From: Rodentibacter caecimuris
GTDB lineage: Bacteria > Pseudomonadota > Gammaproteobacteria > Enterobacterales > Pasteurellaceae
DNA: 64,000 bases
Strand: one strand, 5' to 3'
Assembly: GCF_024622045.1 (NCBI RefSeq)
Contig: NZ_JANKBP010000003.1
A model generated the notes under the pieces. That model was not told where the DNA came from. It saw only the letters and a program-made list of their open reading frames with translations, and made no database searches. Below, piece after piece: positions 51,132 to 59,344 of this stretch. The position numbers and the translations under genes are program-made. The stretch's first letter is position 1; every line of letters begins with the position of its first letter.

Positions 51132-52220
51132 TTATTTTAATTGTGCGACTGTCCAGTCCAAACCGGATTGGTAATCTTCCGGTAAAGTATGTCGAAGTTT
51201 TTCCAGTTGTTGAATAATAATGGATTTATTCGGGTGAGAAAGATTAATATGCCCGACTTTCCGCCCTGCACGCACTTCTTTGCCATACCAGTGGAGTTGG
51301 GCAAATTCTGTCTCCAGCCATTGTGGGTTATGATCTGTGCCAATTAAATTCACCATGACACTAGGCGCAAAGGTTTCTAAGTTTGGTGTGGGTAAATCCA
51401 GTAAAGCACGCAAATGTAATTCAAACTGGCTAATCGTGCAGCCAAGCTGTGTCCAATGACCGCTATTGTGTACGCGTGGGGCAAGTTCATTAATCAGAAG
51501 TTTATCGCCAACGACAAAACATTCCATCGCCATTACGCCCACATAATTGAGCTTGTCCATAATTTTACCTAACATCATTTCAGCTTGAGTTTGCTGGCGG
51601 GCGTGTTGAGGGAAGGTGGTGTCCATCACGCTATAACGTAAAATGCCATTTTGTTGAAGATTGTGTGTCACAGGGTAAAAGTGTTTTTCACCATTTTTGA
51701 AACGTGCGCCGACAAGGGACACCTCATAATCAAAAGGAATAAATTTTTCCGCAATCACTTCACCGAATAAATCATCGGTAATTTCAGTGTTGTTTTCATT
51801 GGTGATAATCCATTGTCCGCGTCCGTCATAACCGCCGGTACGGCGTTTTACCACAACTTTTTCACCTACGCTTTGGAACACACTTTGCCATTGGGCTTTA
51901 TTTTCCAATAGACACCAAGGTGAAGTGGAAAGCCCAAGTTCATCTAGTAGTGATTTTTGGGTAAAGCGATCCGCCAACAAGCCAAAGATGCGTTGATTAA
52001 CAAAATGGGGGTGGTTGCCAAGCAATTCGGTGAGAGGTGTTTTTTCCCAACGCTCGATTTCAGCTGTGATAACCGCATTTTTCGGTAAGTCAAAAATAGG
52101 GGCGTTGAAAGCTAAAGGTTCGACTTGAATATCTAAAGGGGCGCCGGCATAGCGGAGCATTCTGCCTAATTGACCGTTACCAAGTACATAAACCGTGGGG
52201 TAGAGTGAAGACTTTTGCAT
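51132..52220 (-). CDS. purK: N5-carboxyaminoimidazole ribonucleotide synthase
   Basis: PurK uses ATP to join bicarbonate to AIR in purine synthesis. ATG 52220 gives 362 residues (MQKSSLYPTVYVLGNGQLGRML); longer readings start in the uptake-sequence hairpin. The ATP-grasp features are VVKRRTGGYDGRGQWII, FEVSLVGAR-like FDYEVSLVGARF, MECFVVGDKLLINELAPRVHNSGHWT. The enzyme works just before PurE, whose gene precedes it on the same strand. Confidence 0.95.
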   Translation of the reverse strand: MQKSSLYPTVYVLGNGQLGRMLRYAGAPLDIQVEPLAFNAPIFDLPKNAVITAEIERWEKTPLTELLGNHPHFVNQRIFGLLADRFTQKSLLDELGLSTSPWCLLENKAQWQSVFQSVGEKVVVKRRTGGYDGRGQWIITNENNTEITDDLFGEVIAEKFIPFDYEVSLVGARFKNGEKHFYPVTHNLQQNGILRYSVMDTTFPQHARQQTQAEMMLGKIMDKLNYVGVMAMECFVVGDKLLINELAPRVHNSGHWTQLGCTISQFELHLRALLDLPTPNLETFAPSVMVNLIGTDHNPQWLETEFAQLHWYGKEVRAGRKVGHINLSHPNKSIIIQQLEKLRHTLPEDYQSGLDWTVAQLK

Positions 52221-52252
52221 TTTATTTCTCGTTAAAAATAATCGAAAAAACA

Positions 52253-52274
52253 ACCGCACTTTTTTAAGTGCGGT
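52253..52274 (-). terminator. Uptake-sequence hairpin between purE and purK
   Basis: ACCGCACTT at 52253-52261 and AAGTGCGGT at 52266-52274 form a 9-bp stem with a 4-nt loop. On the minus strand it is followed by TTGTTTTTTCG, so it looks like an attenuator that lets part of the transcription continue into purK. Confidence 0.7.
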
Positions 52275-52289
52275 CAAATTTTTTGTGTT

Positions 52290-52787
52290 TTATACGCGTG
52301 GATCAGGATTATCCAATACCGCGTTTGTTTGTTTTTCACGGAAAGCCTGTAAACGGGAAAGTAAGTCATGATCCCAAGCCGCCAGAATTTGTGCTGCAAG
52401 CAAAGCAGCATTTGCTGCGCCTGCCGGCCCGATGGCTAAAGTGCCGACCGGAATTCCCTTTGGCATTTGCACGATAGAATGAAGGCTATCCACACCACTT
52501 AACATGGAACTTTTCACCGGCACGCCAAGTACGGGAACCAAGGTTTTCGCCGCAATCATACCGGGTAAATGTGCTGCCCCGCCTGCGCCGGCAATAATCA
52601 CTTTATAGCCGTTTTGCTGTGCATTTTCGGCAAAACTAAAAAGTTTATCAGGGGTACGGTGGGCTGAAACGATTTCAACGTGGTAAGGTACATTGAGTTC
52701 ATCTAGAATTTGCGTGCTTTCTTGCATGGTTGTCCAATCGCTTTTGGAACCCATTACAATCGCAATTTGTGCTTGTGTTGCGGACAT
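52290..52787 (-). CDS. purE: N5-carboxyaminoimidazole ribonucleotide mutase
   Basis: PurE moves the carboxyl group of N5-CAIR to give CAIR. The 165-residue class I enzyme has IAIVMGSKSDWTTM, EIVSAHRTPDKL with the catalytic His, IAGAGGAAHLPGMIAAKT, GVPVKSSMLSGVDSLHSIVQMP and LAIGPAGAANAALLAAQIL. It is divergent from pepN, with a PurR box between them. Confidence 0.97.
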   Translation of the reverse strand: MSATQAQIAIVMGSKSDWTTMQESTQILDELNVPYHVEIVSAHRTPDKLFSFAENAQQNGYKVIIAGAGGAAHLPGMIAAKTLVPVLGVPVKSSMLSGVDSLHSIVQMPKGIPVGTLAIGPAGAANAALLAAQILAAWDHDLLSRLQAFREKQTNAVLDNPDPRV

Positions 52788-52844
52788 TTTTTGCTCTCAA
52801 TTAAAACTAAAAACGGTGCGTAGAATAGCATAATTTAACAAGGC

Positions 52845-52862
52845 TAAGCAAACGTTTGCTCG
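52845..52862. promoter_or_regulatory. PurR box between purE and pepN
   Basis: AGCAAACGTTTGCT at 52847-52860 is a perfect palindrome with the PurR core GCAAACGTTTGC. It lies 60 nt upstream of purE and 87 nt upstream of the pepN ATG, so PurR with hypoxanthine or guanine likely represses purEK; an effect on pepN is possible. Confidence 0.88.
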
Positions 52863-52946
52863 GTTGTGGTGAGAGAAAATTCCATTGCAACTTTTGCCGT
52901 AAAATCATATCCTAGTGGGCGATTTTTTCTTAAAAAAGAGCCGATT

Positions 52947-55556
52947 ATGTTAGCCAAAGCAAAATATCGAAAAGATTATAAAAAACCGGATTTTACTATT
53001 ACGGACATTTATTTGGATTTTCAATTAGATCCGAATCACACTGTAGTTACTGCAACCACAAAATTCCAACGACTAAACGACGACGCAAGAAGTTTGCGTT
53101 TAGACGGTCATAGTTTCCAATTTTCCTCTATTAAATTTAACGGTACATCTTTCACCGATTATCAGCAGGATGGCGAAGGGTTAACCTTGAATTTGAGCAA
53201 TAAAAGTTCGGCTGAATTTGAGCTGGAAATTGTCACCATTCTTGTACCGGCAGAAAATACCTCGCTACAAGGTTTGTATCAATCGGGCGAGGGGATTTGC
53301 ACACAATGTGAAGCGGAAGGTTTCCGCCAAATTACTTATATGTTGGATCGTCCTGATGTGCTAGCGCGTTACACCACAAAAATTACGGCAGATAAAACGA
53401 AATATCCTTACTTACTTTCCAATGGCAATCGTATTGCTGAAGGCGAGTTAGATAATGGTTGTCACTGGGTTGAATGGCATGATCCTTTCCCGAAACCAAG
53501 CTATTTATTTGCCTTAGTGGCTGGTGATTTTGATCTGTTGGAAGATAAATTTACCACAAAAAGCGGACGGGAAGTGGCATTAGAACTTTATGTGGATCGC
53601 GGTAATCTTGATCGTGCCGGTTGGGCGATGGAAAGTCTGAAAAAATCGATGAAATGGGATGAAGATCGCTTTAATCTTGAGTACGATTTGGATATTTATA
53701 TGATTGTTGCGGTGGATTTCTTCAATATGGGGGCGATGGAAAATAAAGGATTGAATATTTTCAATTCTAAATTTGTGTTAGCAAATCCGCAAACTGCAAC
53801 GGATGAAGATTATCTAGCCATTGAAAGCGTGATTGCCCACGAGTATTTCCATAACTGGACGGGGAATCGTGTGACCTGTCGTGATTGGTTCCAATTAAGC
53901 TTAAAAGAAGGATTAACCGTATTCCGTGATCAAGAGTTTTCTTCCGATACCGGCTCTCGCGCGGTAAATCGTATCAATAATGTGAAATTTTTACGTACCA
54001 CGCAATTTGCTGAAGATGCCAGCCCTATGGCACATCCGATTCGTCCGGAAAAAGTCATTGAAATGAATAACTTTTATACGGTTACTGTGTATGAAAAAGG
54101 CGCAGAAGTGATCCGTATGTTGCATACCTTATTGGGCGAGGAGGGATTCCAAAAAGGTATGACATTATATATTGCGAAAAATGACGGCAAAGCCGCGACC
54201 TGTGAAGATTTTGTCTCTGCAATGGAGCGTGCGAACGGGCTTGATTTAACTCAATTCCGCCGTTGGTATAGTCAATCAGGCACTCCGGAATTGTTAGTTA
54301 GCGATGCTTATGACGAACAAACCCATACTTATCGTTTAACCGTCTCTCAATCTACTCCTCCAACAGCAGATCAAATGGAAAAAGTGAATCTGCATATTCC
54401 ACTTAAAATGGCACTGTATGCCCAAGACGGTACAAAACAAATGCTCCAGTATGATGGCACACCACTAAGCAGGGTATTAAATATTACTGAAAAAGATCAA
54501 GTGTTTGAATTTCACGGCATTTATGGTCGCCCTGTTCCGGCATTGTTGGAAGATTTTTCTGCACCGGTGAAGTTAGATTACGATTACACCACGGAACAAC
54601 TTCTTACTTTATTAAAATTTGCCGAAAATGCCTTTGTGCGTTGGGATGCGGCACAAATGTTATTTACGAACGAGTTACGACGTAACGTGACTCACTTCCA
54701 ACAAGGAGAAGATTTTGAGATTTCGCCTCAAATTTTGACCGCACTTTTACAAGTGTTGGAAAATTATGCAGACGATATTGAATTGGCAACCTTAATCCTC
54801 ACCTTACCACGGGATATTGAATTTGCCGAAAGTTTTAAAACTATTGATCCCGATGGCATTGTGGCAGCCCGTGAATTTATGTTGCGTACCATTGCCGAAC
54901 ATCTAAAAGAACAATTACTTAAACGCTACAATCATATTCGCTTGGCGGGGTATCATATTACCCAACAAGATATTGCCTTACGTGCAATGCGTAACCTTTG
55001 TTTAAATTATTTGGCTTATACATCGCTTGGCAATAGTCTCGTCCATAAGCATTACAATGCGGCGAATAATATGACTGACACCCTCGCGGCACTTACAGCG
55101 GCAACCAAAGCCTGCCTTCCGTGCCGTGATACATTGCTCGCTGATTTTGAGCAAAAATGGCAACACGACGGCTTGGTGATGGATAAATGGTTTGCTTTGC
55201 AAGCCACAAGACCGGATGAAAATGTGTTAGAAATTGTGAATCATCTTATGGATCACCCAAGTTTTAATTTCAACAATCCAAATCGTCTTCGTGCTTTAGT
55301 GGGGAGTTTTGTCAACCAAAATCTCAAGGCTTTCCACGAAATTAGCGGTTCCGGTTATCGTTTCTTAACGGATGTGTTAATTAAACTCAATGATAGCAAC
55401 CCACAAGTTGCCGCTCGGCTAATCGAACCGTTGATTCGTTTTGCCCGTTATGATACTCAGCGTCAAATGCTAATCAAACGCGCGTTGGAACGCTTAAGCA
55501 CTGTCGAAAATCTTTCCAAAGATTTATTTGAGAAGATTGAGAAAGCGTTGAGATAA
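52947..55556 (+). CDS. pepN: Aminopeptidase N
   Basis: PepN is a cytosolic M1 zinc aminopeptidase that finishes peptide degradation. ATG 52947 (start MLAKAKYRKDYKKPDFTIT) gives 869 residues, the expected size; 27 extra codons upstream include the PurR region and are rejected. Signatures: exopeptidase motif GAMEN, zinc motif HEYFHNWTGNRVTCRDWFQL with Glu in SLKEGLTVFRDQEF, near residue 297-320. The C-terminal helical domain follows. A strong terminator ends the gene. Confidence 0.96.
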   Translation: MLAKAKYRKDYKKPDFTITDIYLDFQLDPNHTVVTATTKFQRLNDDARSLRLDGHSFQFSSIKFNGTSFTDYQQDGEGLTLNLSNKSSAEFELEIVTILVPAENTSLQGLYQSGEGICTQCEAEGFRQITYMLDRPDVLARYTTKITADKTKYPYLLSNGNRIAEGELDNGCHWVEWHDPFPKPSYLFALVAGDFDLLEDKFTTKSGREVALELYVDRGNLDRAGWAMESLKKSMKWDEDRFNLEYDLDIYMIVAVDFFNMGAMENKGLNIFNSKFVLANPQTATDEDYLAIESVIAHEYFHNWTGNRVTCRDWFQLSLKEGLTVFRDQEFSSDTGSRAVNRINNVKFLRTTQFAEDASPMAHPIRPEKVIEMNNFYTVTVYEKGAEVIRMLHTLLGEEGFQKGMTLYIAKNDGKAATCEDFVSAMERANGLDLTQFRRWYSQSGTPELLVSDAYDEQTHTYRLTVSQSTPPTADQMEKVNLHIPLKMALYAQDGTKQMLQYDGTPLSRVLNITEKDQVFEFHGIYGRPVPALLEDFSAPVKLDYDYTTEQLLTLLKFAENAFVRWDAAQMLFTNELRRNVTHFQQGEDFEISPQILTALLQVLENYADDIELATLILTLPRDIEFAESFKTIDPDGIVAAREFMLRTIAEHLKEQLLKRYNHIRLAGYHITQQDIALRAMRNLCLNYLAYTSLGNSLVHKHYNAANNMTDTLAALTAATKACLPCRDTLLADFEQKWQHDGLVMDKWFALQATRPDENVLEIVNHLMDHPSFNFNNPNRLRALVGSFVNQNLKAFHEISGSGYRFLTDVLIKLNDSNPQVAARLIEPLIRFARYDTQRQMLIKRALERLSTVENLSKDLFEKIEKALR

Positions 55557-55581
55557 AGTACGGTTGGTTTTCTAAAATATT

Positions 55582-55608
55582 GGGGCGTATAAATTACGCC
55601 CCATTTTT
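55582..55608 (+). terminator. Terminator after pepN
   Basis: GGGGCGTA at 55582-55589 pairs with TACGCCCC at 55595-55602, followed by ATTTTTCATTC. Confidence 0.88.
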
Positions 55609-55611
55609 CAT

Positions 55612-56060
55612 TCTTCTAAATTTCCAACTTAGGCAAACTGTTCACAATCCGATTGGTTTCAAGGCTCACGGTGATGACCCGTAGTAGCAACTCCATTGGA
55701 TAGCGTGAGTTTTTCCTTATTCCTATTGCTCAGTCGCTTGCGTTATTGACGATTCCGCTGTTTTTGTCATTCTCTTTCTTACTGGTTTCTGTGTTGAGAA
55801 TTTTGTCGCCAAATTTATTTTTCCAGATAAAAATCCTCGCTAATATTACAGAACTTCGCTCATTGATTATTGTTAAACAGCTTTTAAACAGCACATTTTT
55901 ATACATCGGCACTTTTTCATAAAAGCGGTGTAATTCGGAAAGCTCTCTTTCTGCCTGTCAAATACCCAAAAATCCACCGCACTTTTCACACAAGGAATAC
56001 GTGTATTGTCAATGAGTTTCAAAAATTGATTGCTTGGCTTGACCCTATTAATAAAAAAGG
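55612..56060 (-). pseudogene. Decayed coding remnant, identity unknown
   Basis: About 450 nt between pepN and lysO hold no intact gene, but the minus strand shows three protein-like pieces in different frames: one around 56010-55880 containing LIDNTRIPCVKSAVDFWVF, one at 55912-55730 containing MYKNVLFKSCLTIINERSS, and one at about 55700-55612 ending in ELLLRVITVSLETNRIVNSL. The order and spacing suggest one gene broken by frameshifts. I do not recognise the family. An uptake sequence lies at about 55977. Confidence 0.4.
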
Positions 56061-56096
56061 TATGCTAGGCGAAGTTTATTGCAAAGGAAAATAATC

Positions 56097-57014
56097 ATGC
56101 AGGACATGATCAATGGATTGTTAATCGTTTTAGTGCCTATGCTATTAGGCTATTTATTGAAAGTAAAAAATAAAAAGTATATCGCCGGAATTAATCAAAT
56201 AGTAATATTTCTGTTGTACATTATCTTATTTTTAATGGGATATTTACTTGGTCAGCTTGATGATCTTGAAACAAAATTACCCATCATTGGTAAAACAGCA
56301 GCGATACTTTCAATGAGTATTTTAACTTCAAATATGATTGGGTTAATGATTTATGATCGTTTTAATCCGGCACCTGTACTCAAATCCCAAGGAAAGATCA
56401 TCTCTCGTTGGCATTCGTTAGTTGATTCTTTTAAACTCTCCGGCTCGGTCGTTTTAGGTATCTTATGTGGTTGGTTATTTAACACTTATCTTGTTTTACC
56501 AACGGGCATTAATCTTTATGTTCTGATCGCATTAATCTTTTTTGTCGGTATTCAGCTGCGCAATAATGGCATCACGTTAAAAGAAGTATTGTTTAATAAA
56601 CGTGGTTTTCAAACCGGTATTGTGTTTACCATTACTTCTTTATTAGGTGGGATCATCGCGGCGTTGGTTTTAACGATACCTATTACTCAGGGTTTAGCAT
56701 TTGCTTCAGGAATGGGATGGTATTCTTTATCAAGCGTGGTTCTGACAAATGCGTGGGGGCCGGTGCAGGGGAGTATTGCATTTTTCAATGATTTATCTCG
56801 GGAAATTATTAGTTTGTTTATCGTACCGCTTTTTATGCAACATTTTCGCTCAACCGCTATTGGTATCACCGGTGCGACCGCATTAGATTGTACTTTGCCC
56901 ATTATCCAAAAATCGGGCGGAATAGAAGTCACACCCATTGCTATTTCTTTTGGATTTGTAACCAATATCCTCCCCCCGCTTTTGTTGGTATTCTTCTCAA
57001 GCATTCCTATTTAA
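56097..57014 (+). CDS. lysO: LysO-family transporter (lysine exporter type)
   Basis: A 305-residue polytopic inner-membrane protein (about 8 helices) of the LysO/YbjE family; E. coli LysO exports lysine and thialysine. Typical segments: FLLYIILFLMGYLLGQ, ALIFFVGIQLRNNGITLKEVLFNKRG, ASGMGWYSLSSVVLTNAWGPVQGSIAFFNDLSREIISL and TGATALDCTLPIIQKSGG. ATG 56097 after AAAGGAAA is preferred over ATG 56079. The substrate here is inferred from the family. Confidence 0.9.
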   Translation: MQDMINGLLIVLVPMLLGYLLKVKNKKYIAGINQIVIFLLYIILFLMGYLLGQLDDLETKLPIIGKTAAILSMSILTSNMIGLMIYDRFNPAPVLKSQGKIISRWHSLVDSFKLSGSVVLGILCGWLFNTYLVLPTGINLYVLIALIFFVGIQLRNNGITLKEVLFNKRGFQTGIVFTITSLLGGIIAALVLTIPITQGLAFASGMGWYSLSSVVLTNAWGPVQGSIAFFNDLSREIISLFIVPLFMQHFRSTAIGITGATALDCTLPIIQKSGGIEVTPIAISFGFVTNILPPLLLVFFSSIPI

Positions 57015-57083
57015 TCTAATTTTTTTGAATTTTTTATATTATAAATTTTAATCAACAATACTTAACCTAAAAGGAAGAAAAAA

Positions 57084-58268
57084 ATGCAACACAAACATTC
57101 AAACCTTACTGCAAGTCTTGTGTGGTTTACTGCAGCTATTTCTATGGCTGAAATTTTAACCGGAACTTGGTTTGCGCCCCTTGGTTGGAAACAAGGGCTT
57201 CTTGCTATTCTACTCGGGCATATTATTGGTGGTGCAATGTTCTTTTGTGCTGGCTTAATCGGTGCCAAAACACAAAAAAGTGCAATGCAAACCGTGCAGA
57301 TTTCTTTTGGTCAAAAAGGTTCGATACTTTTCTCCGTGCTTAATGCGATGCAGCTTATCGGTTGGACTGCCGTAATGATTTATATGGGGGCAGAAGTGAT
57401 TTCTATTTTAAATCAACAGGAAGCTCAAAATGCACTTTTCCCCTTATTTACCGTTGGATTAGGTGTACTCATCATAGTCTGGTTATTAATGGGATTTACT
57501 AATCTTGGTGTGATAAAAAGTCTTTCTTTGGTGACGATGTTTTTATTAATGCTTTGGTTAACATTACAAATCATTAGCCGTGATTTTATCCCGCTCTTGG
57601 AAGAGCAACATCATATTAAGTTTGGTACTGCGGTAGAGATTGCCGCGATTATGCCGTTATCTTGGATTCCGGTTGTTTCCGATCATACGAAACACACAAA
57701 AACACCGTTAAAAACAACCGCACTTTCTACTCTCGCCTATACAGTTACAAGTTGTTGGATGTATTCCATTGGATTAGGGGCTGCGCTTGTAAGCGGAAAA
57801 TCAGAAATCGCTCAAATTTTGGCATTATCCGGTGTCAGTATCGTTGGTGTGCTGATTGTTGTCACATCAACCATGATTAATACGGCATTACCAGCCCATT
57901 CTACGGGAATGAGCTTGAATAATATTTACGCGAAATTGAGTGTGAAATGGGTTTCAATTCTCACGGTGGTTATTGGGATTATTCTTGCAACAATGTTGCC
58001 GGTCACACAATATGAGCATTTTCTCTTTTTTATCGGCTCGGTGTTCGCTCCTATGATAGGGGTATTGATTGCTGATTTCTTTGTGTTTAAACAACGCGAA
58101 CCTCAGAAAAATATTGATGTTATAGGCTTGGCTATTTGGTTTATCGGCTTTGTTATTTATCGTGTTTTAATGTGGCAAGAATGGGAAACCGAATTAGGAG
58201 TAACTTTTCCTGTTATTGCTTTCACCTTTGGCTTAACCACCGTGGTGCGAAAATTGACAAAAAAATAG
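57084..58268 (+). CDS. cytX: Putative hydroxymethylpyrimidine transporter CytX
   Basis: A 394-residue, roughly 12-helix NCS1-family permease. The N-terminus (SLVWFTAAISMAEILTGTWFAPLGWKQGLLAILLGHIIGG) and AIMPLSWIPVVSDHTKHTK are typical of CytX, believed to import the thiamine precursor HMP. It follows lysO by 69 nt with AAGGAAG upstream, possibly the same transcript. No TPP riboswitch fits in the 69-nt leader. A cytosine or other base substrate is the alternative. Confidence 0.82.
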   Translation: MQHKHSNLTASLVWFTAAISMAEILTGTWFAPLGWKQGLLAILLGHIIGGAMFFCAGLIGAKTQKSAMQTVQISFGQKGSILFSVLNAMQLIGWTAVMIYMGAEVISILNQQEAQNALFPLFTVGLGVLIIVWLLMGFTNLGVIKSLSLVTMFLLMLWLTLQIISRDFIPLLEEQHHIKFGTAVEIAAIMPLSWIPVVSDHTKHTKTPLKTTALSTLAYTVTSCWMYSIGLGAALVSGKSEIAQILALSGVSIVGVLIVVTSTMINTALPAHSTGMSLNNIYAKLSVKWVSILTVVIGIILATMLPVTQYEHFLFFIGSVFAPMIGVLIADFFVFKQREPQKNIDVIGLAIWFIGFVIYRVLMWQEWETELGVTFPVIAFTFGLTTVVRKLTKK

Positions 58269-58276
58269 AAAAGATA

Positions 58277-58308
58277 AGGGGGAAATGATGAATTTCCCCC
58301 TCTTTTTT
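58277..58308 (+). terminator. Terminator after cytX
   Basis: AGGGGGAAAT at 58277-58286 pairs with ATTTCCCCCT at 58292-58301, followed by CTTTTTTT. It is the last clear chromosomal feature before the prophage edge. Confidence 0.9.
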
Positions 58309-58402
58309 TACAGGAATTATTTTTTCCAAATAATCACCGTAATTTAAACGCTCAGAAAAATTTTTAACTATCAAATAGTTGTATTGATATTTTTTTAGAA
58401 AC

Positions 58403-58431
58403 GTTCCGAAATTTTGGAGGGTGTTCCGAAA
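58403..58431. repeat. Direct repeats GTTCCGAAA near the prophage edge
   Basis: GTTCCGAAA occurs at 58403-58411 and 58423-58431, a 20-bp period, just beside the integrase fragment. Such helically phased repeats could be recombinase arm sites or a phage-end sequence. Confidence 0.4.
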
Positions 58432-58740
58432 CTATGACTTAGTAGGTTGAACGATTTTATCTTTTCGGATGTAACGTTTGGTCATTTGAGGGGAGGCATG
58501 ACCGAGTTGCTTTTGGGCCGATTCGGTATTGGAAGAAAGGAAAGTATCTGTTCCGGCTTTGGCCCGTAGATCGCGAAATTGGACGGCTAGAATGTCATCA
58601 GCAAATTCGGGGTAGGCTACCCCGCCTATGCCTGCTACGAGATAGTTTAGTAAACGATAGGCTTTTTCTCGGTTTTGTTCATTTGATTTCTGTATTTCTG
58701 CAATGCTTTGTTTGGCTTGATTTTCCAAATACTCAAGCAT
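58432..58740 (-). pseudogene. C-terminal fragment of a tyrosine integrase, probably chimeric
   Basis: The last 50 of 102 residues match a tyrosine recombinase C-terminus: VQFRDLRAKAGTD (Arg59 of box II), QLGHASPQMTKRYIR (His81, nucleophile Tyr90). The preceding half (ENQAKQSIAEIQKSNEQNREKAYRLL, then a hydrophobic stretch NYLVAGIGGVAY) does not look like an integrase catalytic domain and has no box I Arg. The frame stays open upstream to about 58845 without an ATG. Probably two phage genes were fused by deletion, leaving no active integrase. Confidence 0.7.
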
Positions 58741-58803
58741 TTCATCATCAGTATCTAAAAAATAATCATCGGGTGTAGCCGACCACGAATTTTGGGAAAC
58801 ATG

Positions 58804-58854
58804 ACCACTTAAAATGAGAAATCTAAAATTTGTGAATTTCTCATTTTAAGTGGT
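58804..58854. repeat. 19-bp perfect inverted repeat
   Basis: ACCACTTAAAATGAGAAAT at 58804-58822 is exactly complementary to 58836-58854, with a 13-nt loop. No T-run follows. It could be an element end, an operator or an RNA hairpin. Confidence 0.7.
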
Positions 58855-58880
58855 TAAAATTCGCTAAATTTGAGAAACAA

Positions 58881-58916
58881 AAACGCCTTTTAAATTATCA
58901 TTAAAGGGCGTTTAAA
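58881..58916 (-). terminator. Hairpin reading into T-run on the minus strand
   Basis: AAACGCC at 58881-58887 pairs with GGCGTTT at 58907-58913; inner TTTTAA/TTAAA also pair. On the minus strand it continues as GGCGTTTTTGTTTC, so it could end leftward prophage transcription. Confidence 0.65.
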
Positions 58917-59077
58917 TTTCAACTTTAAAACCATACTACATTCGCATTCATTTAGCCGTCTATCCCTCCCCAGCTTAAATCGACCGCAATCAGCCATTTT
59001 TACTTAATAACGACTTGCTATGCCTACCGAAGAGAGTAATCCTGTGACCAACTTAAACAGACACAGGAAACCACAAA

Positions 59078-59344
59078 ATGACTACTTTCAGAATGAGAAC
59101 CGAACAAGAAATGATGCAAGAATTAGCCCTTATCGCAGTAAGAGAACACGATCACTTTATCAATGACGGCTCGCAATACACTTTTCCCAACGAACATGGA
59201 CAACCCTTTGTTTATAATACAGAGTTTTTAGATATTCGCTTTATTGAAGATGGGCGCAAAGACAGTGTGGTTAAATTTACATCAGCCCTTTTTCCGTTTT
59301 CATTACCGTTTTATTGTTTACTATCGGAATTAAACAACGAATAA
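59078..59344 (+). CDS. Hypothetical 88-aa prophage protein
   Basis: A small acidic-to-neutral soluble protein beginning MTTFRMRTEQEMMQELALIA, with FINDGSQYTFPNEHGQPFVYN in the middle and a hydrophobic C-terminal FPFSLPFYCLL. A good AGGAAA site precedes the ATG. It is the only plus-strand gene in the prophage part and converges on the methylase, ending directly beside its stop. I do not recognise the family. It may be a moron or accessory gene. Confidence 0.6.
   Translation: MTTFRMRTEQEMMQELALIAVREHDHFINDGSQYTFPNEHGQPFVYNTEFLDIRFIEDGRKDSVVKFTSALFPFSLPFYCLLSELNNE

Larger units (their letters stand above)
58741..59077. other. Non-coding prophage spacer with strong hairpins
   Basis: No gene is seen. 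The segment holds a 19-bp perfect inverted repeat at 58804-58854 and a second hairpin at 58881-58913. The sequence before 59078 includes CAGGAAA, the ribosome-binding site of the 88-aa gene. Confidence 0.6.

Noticed and set aside
55730..55912. 60-aa minus ORF as an intact gene
   Set aside because: It seems to be one fragment of a frameshifted remnant, with no ribosome-binding site; reported as part of a pseudogene instead.
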